Shown here: in pieces, positions 50,597 through 62,100 of the stretch
Numbering within the stretch: the stretch's first letter is position 1
Layout of the letters: each line of letters starts with the position of its first letter
DNA from: Setaria digitata
Taxonomy: Eukaryota; Nematoda; Chromadorea; Rhabditida; Setariidae
Direction of reading: 5' to 3'
NCBI GenBank assembly: GCA_003640385.1
Contig: RCAB01000054.1
Location: forward strand, 62,001-126,000
Length of the DNA: 64,000 bases
Position numbers and translations under genes: made by a program
Notes under the pieces: generated by a model
Databases searched by the model: none
What the model was told of the DNA's origin: nothing
The model's input: only the letters and a program-made list of their open reading frames with translations

Positions 50597-50654
50597 ACAA
50601 AATTTAGCAAACCTGTTTAAACCCACGGGTTTGAACTGGTTTGCTAAATTTTGT
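50597..50654. repeat. 58-base near-perfect palindrome (foldback)
   Basis: Left arm 50597-50625 and right arm 50626-50654 are reverse complements at 26 of 29 positions with no loop between them. The centre is CCCA/CGGG. It lies in otherwise featureless sequence. Confidence 0.9.
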
Positions 50655-52362
50655 GCAGTTCTGCTAAGTTACGATGATACATTTGTGCTAAAAGATTTGT
50701 CCAAATGTGCAAATAATTCATCCATATTCGCATTATTTTGTTCCCATTGCAGCAAAAGTGTGCATATTCCTCTTGGAATTTGAATTATTATTGTTAATAT
50801 TGAAAATCTGAAATATTGCTGTCAGGAATTTAGGCAGCTACTGTTTAATTTCTTTATTTTATGCGTGCATTACCAGTGTATATGAGGAAATATTTATTTC
50901 ATTTTATAGAATCTACTTTTTCGCATATACAGTTACTTTTGATTTTTAGGGTCGACTAAAAAAGTAATTCAGATTTTTAGATTCCACTGAAATAAATTGA
51001 AAGAAGTTTTAATCCTCACATCCTGAGTTATGAGCATGTTTATTGAATTTATATTGATAAAGTAAACACGTGAAATATTGCTACGACCTTAAGCTTCAGT
51101 AGTACTGATATTGTGTTAATAGAAAGAATCATAAAATCATGAGAAGTAAATTTCAGATGAGTAAAATGAAAGAAATAACGGTTAGACATTTGGGATTACA
51201 ATTTCATCATCAATCGCCATCATCGACCACCAGACGATAAAGTAATTTGTAGTGCACGACATCGCGGTACTATCCCGGGATCTTTCCCGCAGCAAAGAAT
51301 GATCAGATTTTTGTTTGCACAAATAATGAATTCAGTTGCTCTGTTGTTGCAATTCTTCTTCATATAATCAATCTTTTTTCGTCCTAAATAAATTTAAAAT
51401 TTATATTTACAATTAGATATTATCATTTTGTTTCAATGGGAAAGGAAAGTAAATGGCTAAGAAATAATTCGGTTTATAGCCAGTATTGGGTAACACATAA
51501 AGAATTAAGTTTTAATATAATAAATGTCCCTTTTTCTTTCTCTCTCTGTGATTGTTCATTTATGTGCACTTAGTAAATTGCGGGAAAAAGTACCGCAAAA
51601 TCAATCCCATATCATATGGAAAGTGTATTTTCCATCCCTTTTATGAGAAAACATTAACATTATTATCAGCGGTGGTGGTATTTCAAAGTTAAATCAATAT
51701 TCTGTTTAAAATACACTAATGAAGTCTGCTGAACACATATTCAGCTTTGCAAGAAAAATTTTGACATAAAATTCTTTTCTTTCTACTCGTTGAAATAACA
51801 TAGTAATGTCAGAATAAAATTAAAAAGTAAAAAGAAATAGCAAGATAGACTCGGAGATATTTGCAATTTCTAGAAGAAATAATTTCACAAGAATTCGTAA
51901 ATTTATTTATTCTTACTAAAAATGAAAAGTGCTCACGGGTAATCAGTAAATCACATTTTCTAGTAATTTTTTGTTTACAGCTTCTTCGCTAGCCCAGTGA
52001 TAATCGAACTTCCTGTTACTGAACACTCACATCTTATCCATCCACTGATTAGATGCCAAATCAAACTCTATTGTTATTTCGAGTTTAAGTGCAAAATTCT
52101 TTGCGCCAACATTAACTTCGCAAATACTCCAAAAACTCTATTTTCTTAATTATTGCAATTTTGCTTCTCCATTAAGGGCTTCTTTTTCTCTTCACATTTC
52201 TTCTCCATCAAGCTTCTTATAGCTCTCACTTTTATTTTTCTTCTCCTCTGCTTTAAAAGTTAATTTTCAATTCTTCTACTGTATATTTCCATCCAGGTGG
52301 TAACTAATTTCTGCACATCAATTTATCGTTTAATATCCGAAGAAAGCTGCTTCTCTTATTTC

Positions 52363-52365
<3 letters not shown>

Positions 52366-52402
<37 letters not shown>
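52366..52402. repeat. 37-base poly-T tract
   Basis: An uninterrupted T run, unusually long for this window. It is about 210 bases upstream of the small secreted gene. Confidence 0.9.
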
Positions 52403-52404
<2 letters not shown>

Positions 52405-52613
52405 GAAATAACAGTTTAAAGTATAAATATTAATAAACTTATCTAGGTCATCTTTATTTAGTCTTTAGTATTCTGCTAGATTGAAATTGCTATTCGCGTA
52501 AGTAATATCGACATATACGAAGTTAAAAAAATGAGAGGCGGTGACTTAGAAACACACCTTTAAATTTAAGTTGAATTTTAAGTTTTTGAGTAACAGTGTA
52601 CGACATCCACCAA

Positions 52614-53335
52614 ATGATCATTGAATTTTCACTATTACTACTGTTGCTGATTAGCTGCAGTGCTATCACGGATTCAAATTATCAGGTAGGTGATGGCACA
52701 GAAGAATTTCAGTCTTCCCTTGGGTCATTCTGATTTCATCTTACTTACTGCTCTTATTATGCAATAAGTAATAAATCAATTAAATTATTTTAAAAACACT
52801 ATCTCAGAAAAATCAAATATTTGATAAGGCATTTATTATTAGATATATATTTACAAGCAAGAATTTCAGTGAAAAATTTCACTTTCAAAAACTCTTCATT
52901 TTTTTTTCAATTATCGGTTAGACTTAAGATCAGATAATGATCTAAGATGAATGATAGCCTGTTAGACAAATTAATCAGCCGTGTACCTGATAACTGTAAA
53001 TTGCAGATCTCCTAAAAATAGTTGTTAAAAATAGCGCTGTCATAACATGCAGATTCTGGCATTCCTAATAATCTTAAGCAGGAATTGTATTAATTACAAA
53101 GCACTCATTTCATCATAACATCACCTGTCGGAATTATTTTTCAATGCTTTAGAACCGGCACAGACGTTCGCTTGATCACATTGTGATACCATATTGGCGA
53201 CAGTTGCAACGTAATCGGAAAGTGATGTATCAGCCGTACATACGATCACCAATGTCAGTAGTCGGTTTTTCGGATCTACAAGTACCGTTTTCTGTACGAA
53301 TGAAACGTACTCATTTTTATGATTTTGATGATTAA
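52614..53335 (+). CDS. Small secreted protein, 84 residues
   Basis: Two exons, 52614-52685 and 53153-53335, join in phase with consensus splice sites (CAG/GTAGGT and TGCTTTAG/AACCGG). The first exon is a clean signal peptide (MIIEFSLLLLLLISCSAI). The mature part is short, basic and cysteine-free: it begins near NRHRRSLDHIVIPYW, contains YQPYIRSPMSVV and ends KRTHFYDFDD. The RHRR and MKR sites could be proprotein-convertase cleavage sites, which makes a peptide-hormone or neuropeptide-like precursor possible, but there is no glycine amidation signal and no repeated peptide. I recognise no family. It is convergent with the cysteine-rich gene, and an AATAAA follows at 53584. Confidence 0.6.
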
Positions 53336-53583
53336 TTATCAAAAATTCCTCTCGTTTTATTTTAATAATTCTTCGGATAATTCACATCTTATCAACGACG
53401 ATGCTTACTGTCCACGATATCTATTACTGATGCTTACCTGATGTTTAACTTTATTTAGTTTTTATTATCTTATTGTGCGTTATCAAATGCCTATCATAGT
53501 AGACATATTGTAAAGTCAATCTTCACTTATTACTATTCCGGAATTTCATTTCCATCCTGTTTTTGTAATCACTTTTTTCCCGC

Positions 53584-53637
53584 AATAAATCAAAACATAA
53601 AGTATTCATAACCAAAAACGCTTTATTAACAAATCAT
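53584..53637. promoter_or_regulatory. Facing poly-A signals of two convergent genes
   Basis: AATAAA at 53584-53589 (plus strand) is about 250 bases past the small secreted gene's stop. TTTATT at 53632-53637 is AATAAA for the minus-strand cysteine-rich gene, about 230 bases past its stop. If both are used, the two 3' UTRs overlap by a few tens of bases. Confidence 0.5.
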
Positions 53638-53868
53638 TTTATAATACAATTTCAATACGTTTCATTTGTCAAAAAGAAAAAAAGTTAGCTTTGGAAAATC
53701 TCCGCAAGCTCATAATATATAGAACGTATGAGCTAAACGATACAGTAAACAAATAATTCCGAAAAAAATAAATTCAATAGGAAGAATTTAGCATTTAAAA
53801 GGATAACTACCTGAAAAATTTCAACTTCAAAAGAACACTATGTTACTGTGCCACAACAAGCATCATAA

Positions 53869-56800
53869 TTACTTGCAAATATTATCACAGTGCAATTTGC
53901 ACGCTGATTGACAAATTTCAATGACAAGTTTAGCTTGAACACATTTCGGCAAACATTCGGCTGTACATTTATTCCTGCAACTTTGCAATGCTGATGGAGT
54001 TGTTGGATCTGATGGCGTAATAGTCATCTGTAATAAATAAATTATATGTGACCATCAGTGGAAGATGTATTTTCACTGAATCGCTAAATCAGGTTTTTGC
54101 AAATTTTGAAACTAAGAATTTTTAGAGTTCGGAAATTTGAATCGAACAGTGATATGCAACTGAATTACTCTCTTCAATGATTTCATTCTTTCCTTTTTTT
54201 TTTTGTGCAGAAATTGCAAGAAAAACTAACCACTGGTAAGATTTGCTGATTTGCGCTACACGGTGAAGGACATGATGGCTTGCAAGCAGTGCTGCAAATT
54301 TTTGGAATTGAATCTGTGGGGACCGGAAGTACAGATGATGACGGAAAACACATTTGTATGCAGTTGGCATGACATAAAGCTAAGCAGTTTTGTGCTGCTC
54401 CCAAGTCATCCAAAGAACACCTACGTTGGCAGCCTGAAATAAAACTTCACAAGATATTATCAGACTCCTATCATTTACTGTTTCTGATAACTATATTAAC
54501 TTTGCAGCAATTTTCTAATCTGTTAATTGAATACGTGTGCGGCATTCTCTGACAATGAAATATTTTCTTATTTTTTCACCCTTTCAATTTTTTAAGCAAT
54601 TCCAAACATTTGAAAATTCAGCATTTGGAAATCCTTAGTTTTCACATAAATAAACTAAACTGTATTCAGTTACCAAAGTATTTGAATAATAGAGGTTCAG
54701 GAAAAATAAAGAAATTACACTTCTAAATGAAAGTGCCATACCATTTTGGCAAGTTTGTTGGCACTGATAAGTTTTTGAGTGTGGTGGTGATAATGTAGCT
54801 AACATTCTATAGACAGGACTGATAGTATCGATATGAGCAGCACCTGATACAGCATTACATTTGATACCACATTTTGTTTGACAGAATGGAACACACTGTT
54901 GCTCTATTTGGCTATTCTTCAAACATGTTGACACGCAGGCTATAACAAGTTGACCGATCAAATAGCAATTAAATCTGCACAGGTATGTTTACACAACCAA
55001 AGTAAATAAAAATGACACTAAATAGTTCATAGAACTTACATCGATAGCATTCGGTGTTACATTGGGAGAATAGCTGTTGAGTTATTGCACTGTTTGACTG
55101 CTGAACAGGTGGTTGTTCCAACAACAAAGGTGCAGATGTCACAGGTACAGGCTTTGACTTTGGAAGTGAATTGCAAACTTGTCTACAACTGGTCATACAA
55201 TCTGATTTACATATTTCTCGTTGCTGACCGGATTTACCACAAATATCCAAGCAATTGCTGAAAAAGAAGTGAGTATGAATGAATATTTCAGGTTTTAATT
55301 TTCAGAGTTTGAAATTCTTTTTATTTTTAGGTTTTAACAAATAAATCTCAATCAATTTAGTTTTGCAGAGAAGTGGAAAGTCTAAAATTTTTGCAAACAA
55401 AACATTGCAGTGTTAAACATTTAAAAAAAGGAGAAAAAAGAGAATTCAAATGACTGGAATTTTGAAAGTAATCCAAAGAAAGAGAAAATGTAATTGCAAG
55501 ACATCTGAAAGCGAAGCATCTTTAGTCAACCTGAAACACTGATTCCAACATTCTGCCATCTGTGCTTCCGGTTGTATCGCTGGTTGCCGTTGATATATTA
55601 GGTTTGCTGAAGTAGCACTAGCAGGTGTTGTACTAGGAAATACCGGTCGATCATTGAATACACATTCCGGTAAACAAAGTGGCATACAAGGCATAATGCA
55701 AGATGTCGTAGAAGCTAACGGACGGGTAGCAAGTGTTGCAGGCATCGATGTCGTCGACGATTCTGGTATGATTATGGTTTGTAAGCATGCTTTGGCGCAT
55801 GCATCTTGACAGCTCTTATGACACAACTGTTCAGGCCAATTCTGATTCCGACATGATTCCAGACATGTTTCCTGACACATCTGTGGACAATTACCTGAAG
55901 GTGACATGTTTCCGGTTTGGTAATTCGGAGTAACTGGTGGCGTGTGGGATATATTGCACGTCTGCATACACGCTAACCAGCACAACTGCAAGCAGGATGA
56001 TGACGGAAAGCCTCTCGTTACGCAGGATGAGACGCAGTTATTCGAGCAATTCTGATGGCAAGGTAGTTGTTGCTGCGTCAAAGGTGCCAACGTGAAAGGT
56101 AGAGAAGTTTCCTGCTGCTGATCACGCACGTTGAAGCAACTCTTCTGACAGTTCAACATGCAAATGATATTTGCTTGCGGACATGCTGAAGCGCAGTTCT
56201 GAATACATTCTGCCGAATAGTCCATGGTCTTATTTAGCTGTTTAGGTGGCATCGGTAACTTTATACATCTACCAGCGCATGCTTGTTGGCATTCCTTCTG
56301 ACAGAAAGAGAGAGTTCTGCAAGTGTTTGTGCATTCTTGCATGCATGTTTGCATGCAGCTGGTTAAAGCAATTTGTGACTGCGACTGAATAACGTTTTGA
56401 TTGATGTTATCCTTAAATAATGTTTCATCGACATTTTGCAAAGTTAGATTTCAGATATCCTACTGTTTTAGTAAGTAAATCAAATTAAATTGGGTCAAAA
56501 ATACTAAAATTAGATTTCTAAAATATTTTAAAAAACTGCTAGCTGTACTGTATTCACAACTTCCACGCATGAGATTCTGAATTACATACCTTCAAGGCGT
56601 TGGAGAAAGTTGTTTGCTTCAGAAACCCTTGTGGTCGGGATTGCATGCATGACTGATTGCAGGGAGATTGCTCGCATGGTACTAAAGATGATGCCTGACT
56701 GCAGTTGCATGCTGAACTATCGTGATACTCTTGCACGTTCTGCAATGCAATTCCTCAAATAATTTGATTTAACTTTTGGGTAAAAATTGCAGAGACTGAA

Positions 56801-57694
56801 TTTGAAATGAGAAGTGAGATGAAATGAGACAAACGAACTGAAATGTTTGAAATGAAAATTAAAAATGATTGATTTATCTGTTTGCAGTTGCAAGGATACG
56901 TTGGAATTTTGTAAGAGCATTGGCGTCGGATGCGTGACTTTATCGACAGAGATCGACCCTGGAACTATGATTGTTTCGAATAAAAATTTAGATGTATTTT
57001 ATGGAAGCGAGATATTCTTAGTGGAAATTATTCTTAGTGGAAATTTGGTGTATTTTATGAAACTACGATTGTTTTTCCTAAAAATTTAGACATTTTTTAT
57101 AAAATTCAAACATTTAAAAATAAATTGGTGACGCTGACCAAAGAAACATAATTTCTGGACAGATCATGGAGGGAAATTCAGGAACAGGTTAAACTGTCAT
57201 ATTTGACTGATGAAAAAGCTGGTAAATTTTTCTTAGCATTTTATTGTAATATGAAAGTAGTTTGAAACATGAACACTAATTTTGTTGGCTAATTTTGATT
57301 AATTACTAAGATAAAGTGACAACTTTCCGCTCGGAAAAAACGTAAGAAAATCGAAAACCAAAGCAACGGATTGGTCGAAATTTTGACTATTACGTAATGA
57401 TCNATTGGCTAATTTTGATTAATTACCAAGATAAAGTGACAACTTTCCGCTCGGAAAAAACGTAAAAAAATCGAAAACCAAAGCAACGGATTGGTCGAAA
57501 TTTTGACTATTACGTAATGATCATGCGATCAGTCATGTTGGACGTAATCGTAAAATAATGCCACAATTTGACGTTGGTAATTTCTGTAATTTTATAGCTT
57601 GTTAAAAAAAAAAATAACGAAAACTTACCTCCTCACCACTACTAGTTACAATGAACGAGAATAGAAATAAGAGCGACAAGTAAAATGAATTCAT
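53869..57694 (-). CDS. Secreted cysteine-rich protein with C-X3-C-X3-C repeats (C_tripleX family)
   Basis: Exons 57629-57694, 56590-56739, 55531-56411, 55040-55257, 54742-54939, 54231-54433 and 53869-54027 total 625 codons in one frame. A signal peptide (MNSFYLSLLFLFSFIVTSS) is followed by many cysteine clusters spaced every four residues, for example CMQTCMQECTNTC, CQKECQQACAGRC, CPQMCQETCLESC, CHKSCQDACAKAC and CRNKCTAEC. Ser/Thr/Pro linkers separate them (PESSTTSMPATLATRP). This matches the nematode-expanded Pfam cysteine repeat C_tripleX (PF02363). The role of that family is not established; secretion and disulphide-rich repeats suggest an extracellular structural or defence protein (inference). 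A further small exon between 56739 and 57629 cannot be excluded. Confidence 0.8.
57284..57522. repeat. 119-base direct repeat around a single N (assembly join)
   Basis: 57284-57402 and 57404-57522 are near-identical (a few substitutions) with one N at 57403. The repeat lies in the first intron of the cysteine-rich gene. It is probably an unmerged contig overlap. Confidence 0.85.
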
Positions 57695-57750
57695 TTTATG
57701 TTCGATTGAAGAGTAGAAATCAGAAAATGAAATTACTCTGCTAGCTGACC

Positions 57751-57759
57751 AAATATATA
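57751..57759 (-). promoter_or_regulatory. TATA-like element of the cysteine-rich gene
   Basis: TATATATTT on the minus strand lies about 57 bases upstream of the ATG at 57694, a plausible core-promoter distance for a gene with a short 5' UTR. The AT-rich background makes this weak. Confidence 0.3.
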
Positions 57760-59142
57760 CGAATGAACAATAGCAAATGACCGGTCACACTCCCGCTACT
57801 TTCGTCAAAAACCAGAAATTCAAAAGGCTTTTTCTTTCTTTTTTTGTTATTGTTAACTCTTGTTCAATTTCACTGCCACTTTTATTTCCCGAGATTCTTG
57901 CCCTTTGCAAATCTCATAGTCCATAGTGGACAGAGAGAGATATTTACTTACTGTTCGTTTAGATATACGACAATGAAATCTTTATCACTTCAATAGTACT
58001 TTTACGAAATGCTATTCTATGTAGCTGCCAGACGATCCTTATTAATAAAATACGATATTTCTTACAAGTTAATAATCATTCTGATTAAAAATTATCCGCC
58101 AAAATGAAATCAAAATGCTAACAATTAATCAGTTCATTTGTCTGCTGTTTAATTAAATTTTCAGTTTTTTGAATCCTTCTTTTTATTGAGAATAATTTCC
58201 ACAATTCTCAGTTTTTTTTTTTTTTTTTTGATACATTGAGCATGATTAATTTCAACACCTGATCGGATTGATTCAACATAAAATGTTGAAGGAATCTCTT
58301 CAATCACCTGCTTAGAGTTATTCGAGTCTCCTTCAACTACAATTACGATAAAGCGATGAAACTAGAGGAAATTAAAATGGCTTTTCAACTATCTTATACT
58401 ATCGAACTCTACCACTCCTCCTCTGACATTTTCAACCTCACTTAGATGTCCACTCATCTCAGTTCCTTTTCTACTCTGGAATCTTCGTGAATCATTGCAT
58501 TTGTACTTGCCTACGCCCTACTATAGCCATTACATTTCCACATTTAAAAGAAGGCAGAGAATTTCACTTCACGATGATAGTGAATTGCTGTTGTAGAATA
58601 TATCTCTGTGTACTGGAAGTAGAAGGAATATTTTTAATTGCATATTATGCACGGAAAAATGAAATTAGTGTGGAAGAAGTGAATATATGCGCTCTTTTAC
58701 ACAGGAAAAGAGATAGGTAATGTGACCAACATACTCAGGAGACAAAGGGATAAAATACTAAATTAAAGTGAAGAGATCAAGAATAAGTTAAAAAAATATA
58801 CACAGTAATCAAAAAATATTGAACAAGTTAATTCTTCCTGAATTATTAAACATCATACAGATGCACTGGTTGACCGTGGAACCAAACGAAATCAAAACAA
58901 AAGACGAAATCATTAGCCAAATATGATTTCGATTATAGCTACACATAACAAATCCAGTAAGATTACTTCGCGACAGTAGAAAAAAATGAGGTAGAAAATC
59001 TATCGAATTGGAAATTCCAGTAATCACAAAAAACTATCCAATCTTAAATAGGGGTGGATAAAACCTATTATTAATCAGTGAATGATTATTCATATTTTGG
59101 AATACACAAATGAGGTTTGTCCCGCAATGGAATTCGTGAATT
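57760..59142. other. Intergenic upstream of the cysteine-rich gene and downstream of topoisomerase II
   Basis: No supported exon. One plus-strand frame at 58487-58720 lacks splice and family support. Confidence 0.4.
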
Positions 59143-62100
59143 TTAGCTGCTTAATTCAAAATCATCATCACTTTCAACCTTTTTCTTTCGCTTTGATGGT
59201 TGCGGTGACGATTCATCATCAGACAATCCAGGAATACCATCAGTGTCATCATCGTTATCAAAAGTATACTTCACAGCCTTACGTTGTCGACCTCGTTCAC
59301 GAGGACGTGATGGAGCCGGTTCAGCAGTGGCATCAACGCCACCATCAACATCATCGCCAACATCATCAGATCCTGATTTTCGCTTTCTAGATCCCAATCC
59401 CTAATAATATTTGTAATAATACATACATGTAATAACAACAATAAACTGAGTAATATGCAAAGCTGTTACCACTTATCTAATTCGATAAAACCAAGCTACT
59501 TAAGAAATTTAAGTCTTGAATTGAGAGCAACAGTCATGATGGAAAACGGTCATGAACAGCTGTCATACATACAGTTTCCTACTGATTCCAAAAAAGAATG
59601 CGTACCTTTTTACTAGCTTCCGCTGTGACTTTTGCTTTTGGCTTTATTTCTTTTTTAGATTTGCTCTTAATTTCATCGACATCCTTTCTTATACCACTTA
59701 CAGATGCTTTCTACAAATGATGATATAGGTAAAACCTATCTGTATTTTCAAAGACTGATTACATAATACTAAACAATGGAGGAAATCAAAAAAAAAAAAA
59801 AAAAACAAAAACCAAACTAACTTCATCCATGAAAATAACATCCACTTTTTCATGAAATTTGTCCTTGTTCCCACCATCTGGTTGGACCAAACTACTATCA
59901 GCACTACCATCGGCGTTACTTGAATCCAGCGGCGATGATCTCTCTGCCTATAATGTTTCAAATTCTGAAATACTATCTGGTTAAAAAAACATAAATCCTC
60001 TCCTTTTACAAAAGATGGCTAACTCACTCGTCGTTTCCTGTCCCCAGCTGTTGTTTTTTTTATCTCAATTACGTCATCATTATCTTCATCATCATCGATA
60101 ACGTAATCAGATTCATCGAAATCACCCTCACTACTTTCAGATTCCCACTCATTTCGCTTCTTCTTTTTTGTTTTCAGAGAACTACCTCGGTCTGAAAATT
60201 CCTTATTCGTGATAAATAATTTGAACATTTCCAAACACTAACATCGAAATAATGAAACATTTAAAAATTACCAAGGTTGATAACATGCTGAAATATCGCC
60301 TCTTTCCTACTATTTATGGAGCAGTAAGCTTTTTTTCCTAGGAATAAAAGTACCGAGCCAAGATAAAGGCTCCCTCTCTTCCAATTCCTCCTTTATACGG
60401 ATTAATAAAATTTCATGATGTCCTGAGTACAGGTAACAAAGTTGCCAGAAAGCCTGAATCATTCTTCATCGAAAATAAACTGAATTTCAAATTTACCATT
60501 TTCTTTCCGTTGACGCTTGGGTTTCTCCTTCTTTTCTCCACCCTAAATAAATAAAACATTCAGTTTTTTTTAAATGAATATCTGTAAATAAAATATGGGC
60601 ATAAGAGTGAAAGACATACCTCCTCACTGTTTTCACTTTTCATTTTTTTTGGCTCTTTCGGTACTCTCGGTTTTCTGATCTTCGGTTCATCGGTCTTTTT
60701 GGCTTCATACTTTTCTTTAATTGCGTCTAAAGATGGCTTTATTCGAATTCCATTCGGATCAGGAAGTACTTCCTAAACAACCAGAAAATGATTTCCAAAA
60801 TAACGAGTAAATCAAAAATATTCACTGCAAATGCAAGTTTACAAATAAATCGACATCATGACACAATCTGCTTGTGCAAGTTAATACTTTCTTAATATTT
60901 AAAGCACACTTTTACAAGNAAAAATATTCACTGCAAATGCAAGTTTACAAATAAATCGACATCATGACAGAATCTGCTTGTGCAAGTTAATACTTTCTTA
61001 ATATTTAAAGCACACTTTTACAAGAATCCCTGCTTTTTTTCGGCCTCCTTTTGTGGTTTCACCAGCAATTTTCTTGGCAGCATCTTTAACTTGTACTTCT
61101 ATATCTGCTCTTTCTTTGGCCTCCTAGAAAAAATAAATAAATAAAAATAAATTTTTCTTATTTCAGAAAGAGTTCTACAGAAAAAAAAAATAAGCAAAGG
61201 AGGTTCAGTTCTCATATCCTCCAAACATACTTGTTTTTCCAGTTCAACCAAAAAATTGTCCAAATCTTGTTCCCATAAATCCGACCAGGTTTTCGATTCC
61301 AAAACCTAGAATGAAATATTCAAATGAGCAGATCCAAGCCGAATTAAATGAGGTTTTCAAAAAAAAAGCAGCTAAGAAATATACCTTTAACTCTTCTAAT
61401 TTCATTTCACTATCGTGTAGCAATTTATCCTTTTCTTCTTCCGACAACTTTAGAATTGCCATACCTACTAAATAATCATAATCGCTCAGTTTCTTCTCCA
61501 AATCTTTCTTCATCGCAGAAACAGAGGAGCCAGATTCTTCCTCAAAGAATGATGCAGTAATTTCTAATGAAAGAAAATCAACAGAAGTTGCAAAAATTTA
61601 CACGATCGTAAGAGAGAAAATGCAATATCACATTTTCTCTCCCTTTTTTGGGCAAAGAGCAAAATAAAATGTAAAAGATCTTTTTACACATTATTATAGT
61701 TAAACAAGATAACAGTCTACTGTTGATTATTGCAATGTCTCGTACTTAAGTGGGAAGATGCATGCCAAGAGCTAAACACAAATAATTCAATAATTCAAAA
61801 AAAAAAAAAAAAAAAAAAAAAACGAAAAATAAAAAGACAAAAAAAAAGAACAGACCTCTCCTTCATCTTCGATTTCTTCATCATCTATCTCAACCTCGCC
61901 AGTCATTTCAAGCTCGCGCTTTCTCTGTAACTCTTTCCACTGTTTAACTGGATCTGGATCAAAGCCTTTCTTCACTAGTTGCTCCACTATTGCCGCCTTC
62001 CGTTTGTTCTCAATCAATATTTCACCTTTGATTTTTCCTATGATGAAACGTGCCTGAAACTCTATCATTAATGAACTTCTGAAACGATAGAAATAAAGGA

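Larger units (their letters stand above)
47225..52613. other. Five-kilobase gene-poor region
   Basis: No family-supported exon. Contents worth naming: several short ORFs of uncertain value (one listed at 49101), the palindrome at 50597-50654, A/T homopolymer runs and a 37-base poly-T at 52366-52402. Promoters of the divergent ZP (-) and small secreted (+) genes must lie at its two ends. Confidence 0.4.

Noticed and set aside
50577..50783. ORF of 68 codons starting with MSPIDILQNL
   Set aside because: It runs through the palindrome and has no supporting splice context or similarity. The structure explains part of the openness.
57284..57522. Direct repeats around single Ns read as biological tandem duplications or target-site duplications
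   Set aside because: The same length class and an N exactly at each boundary at four unrelated sites point to assembly joins.
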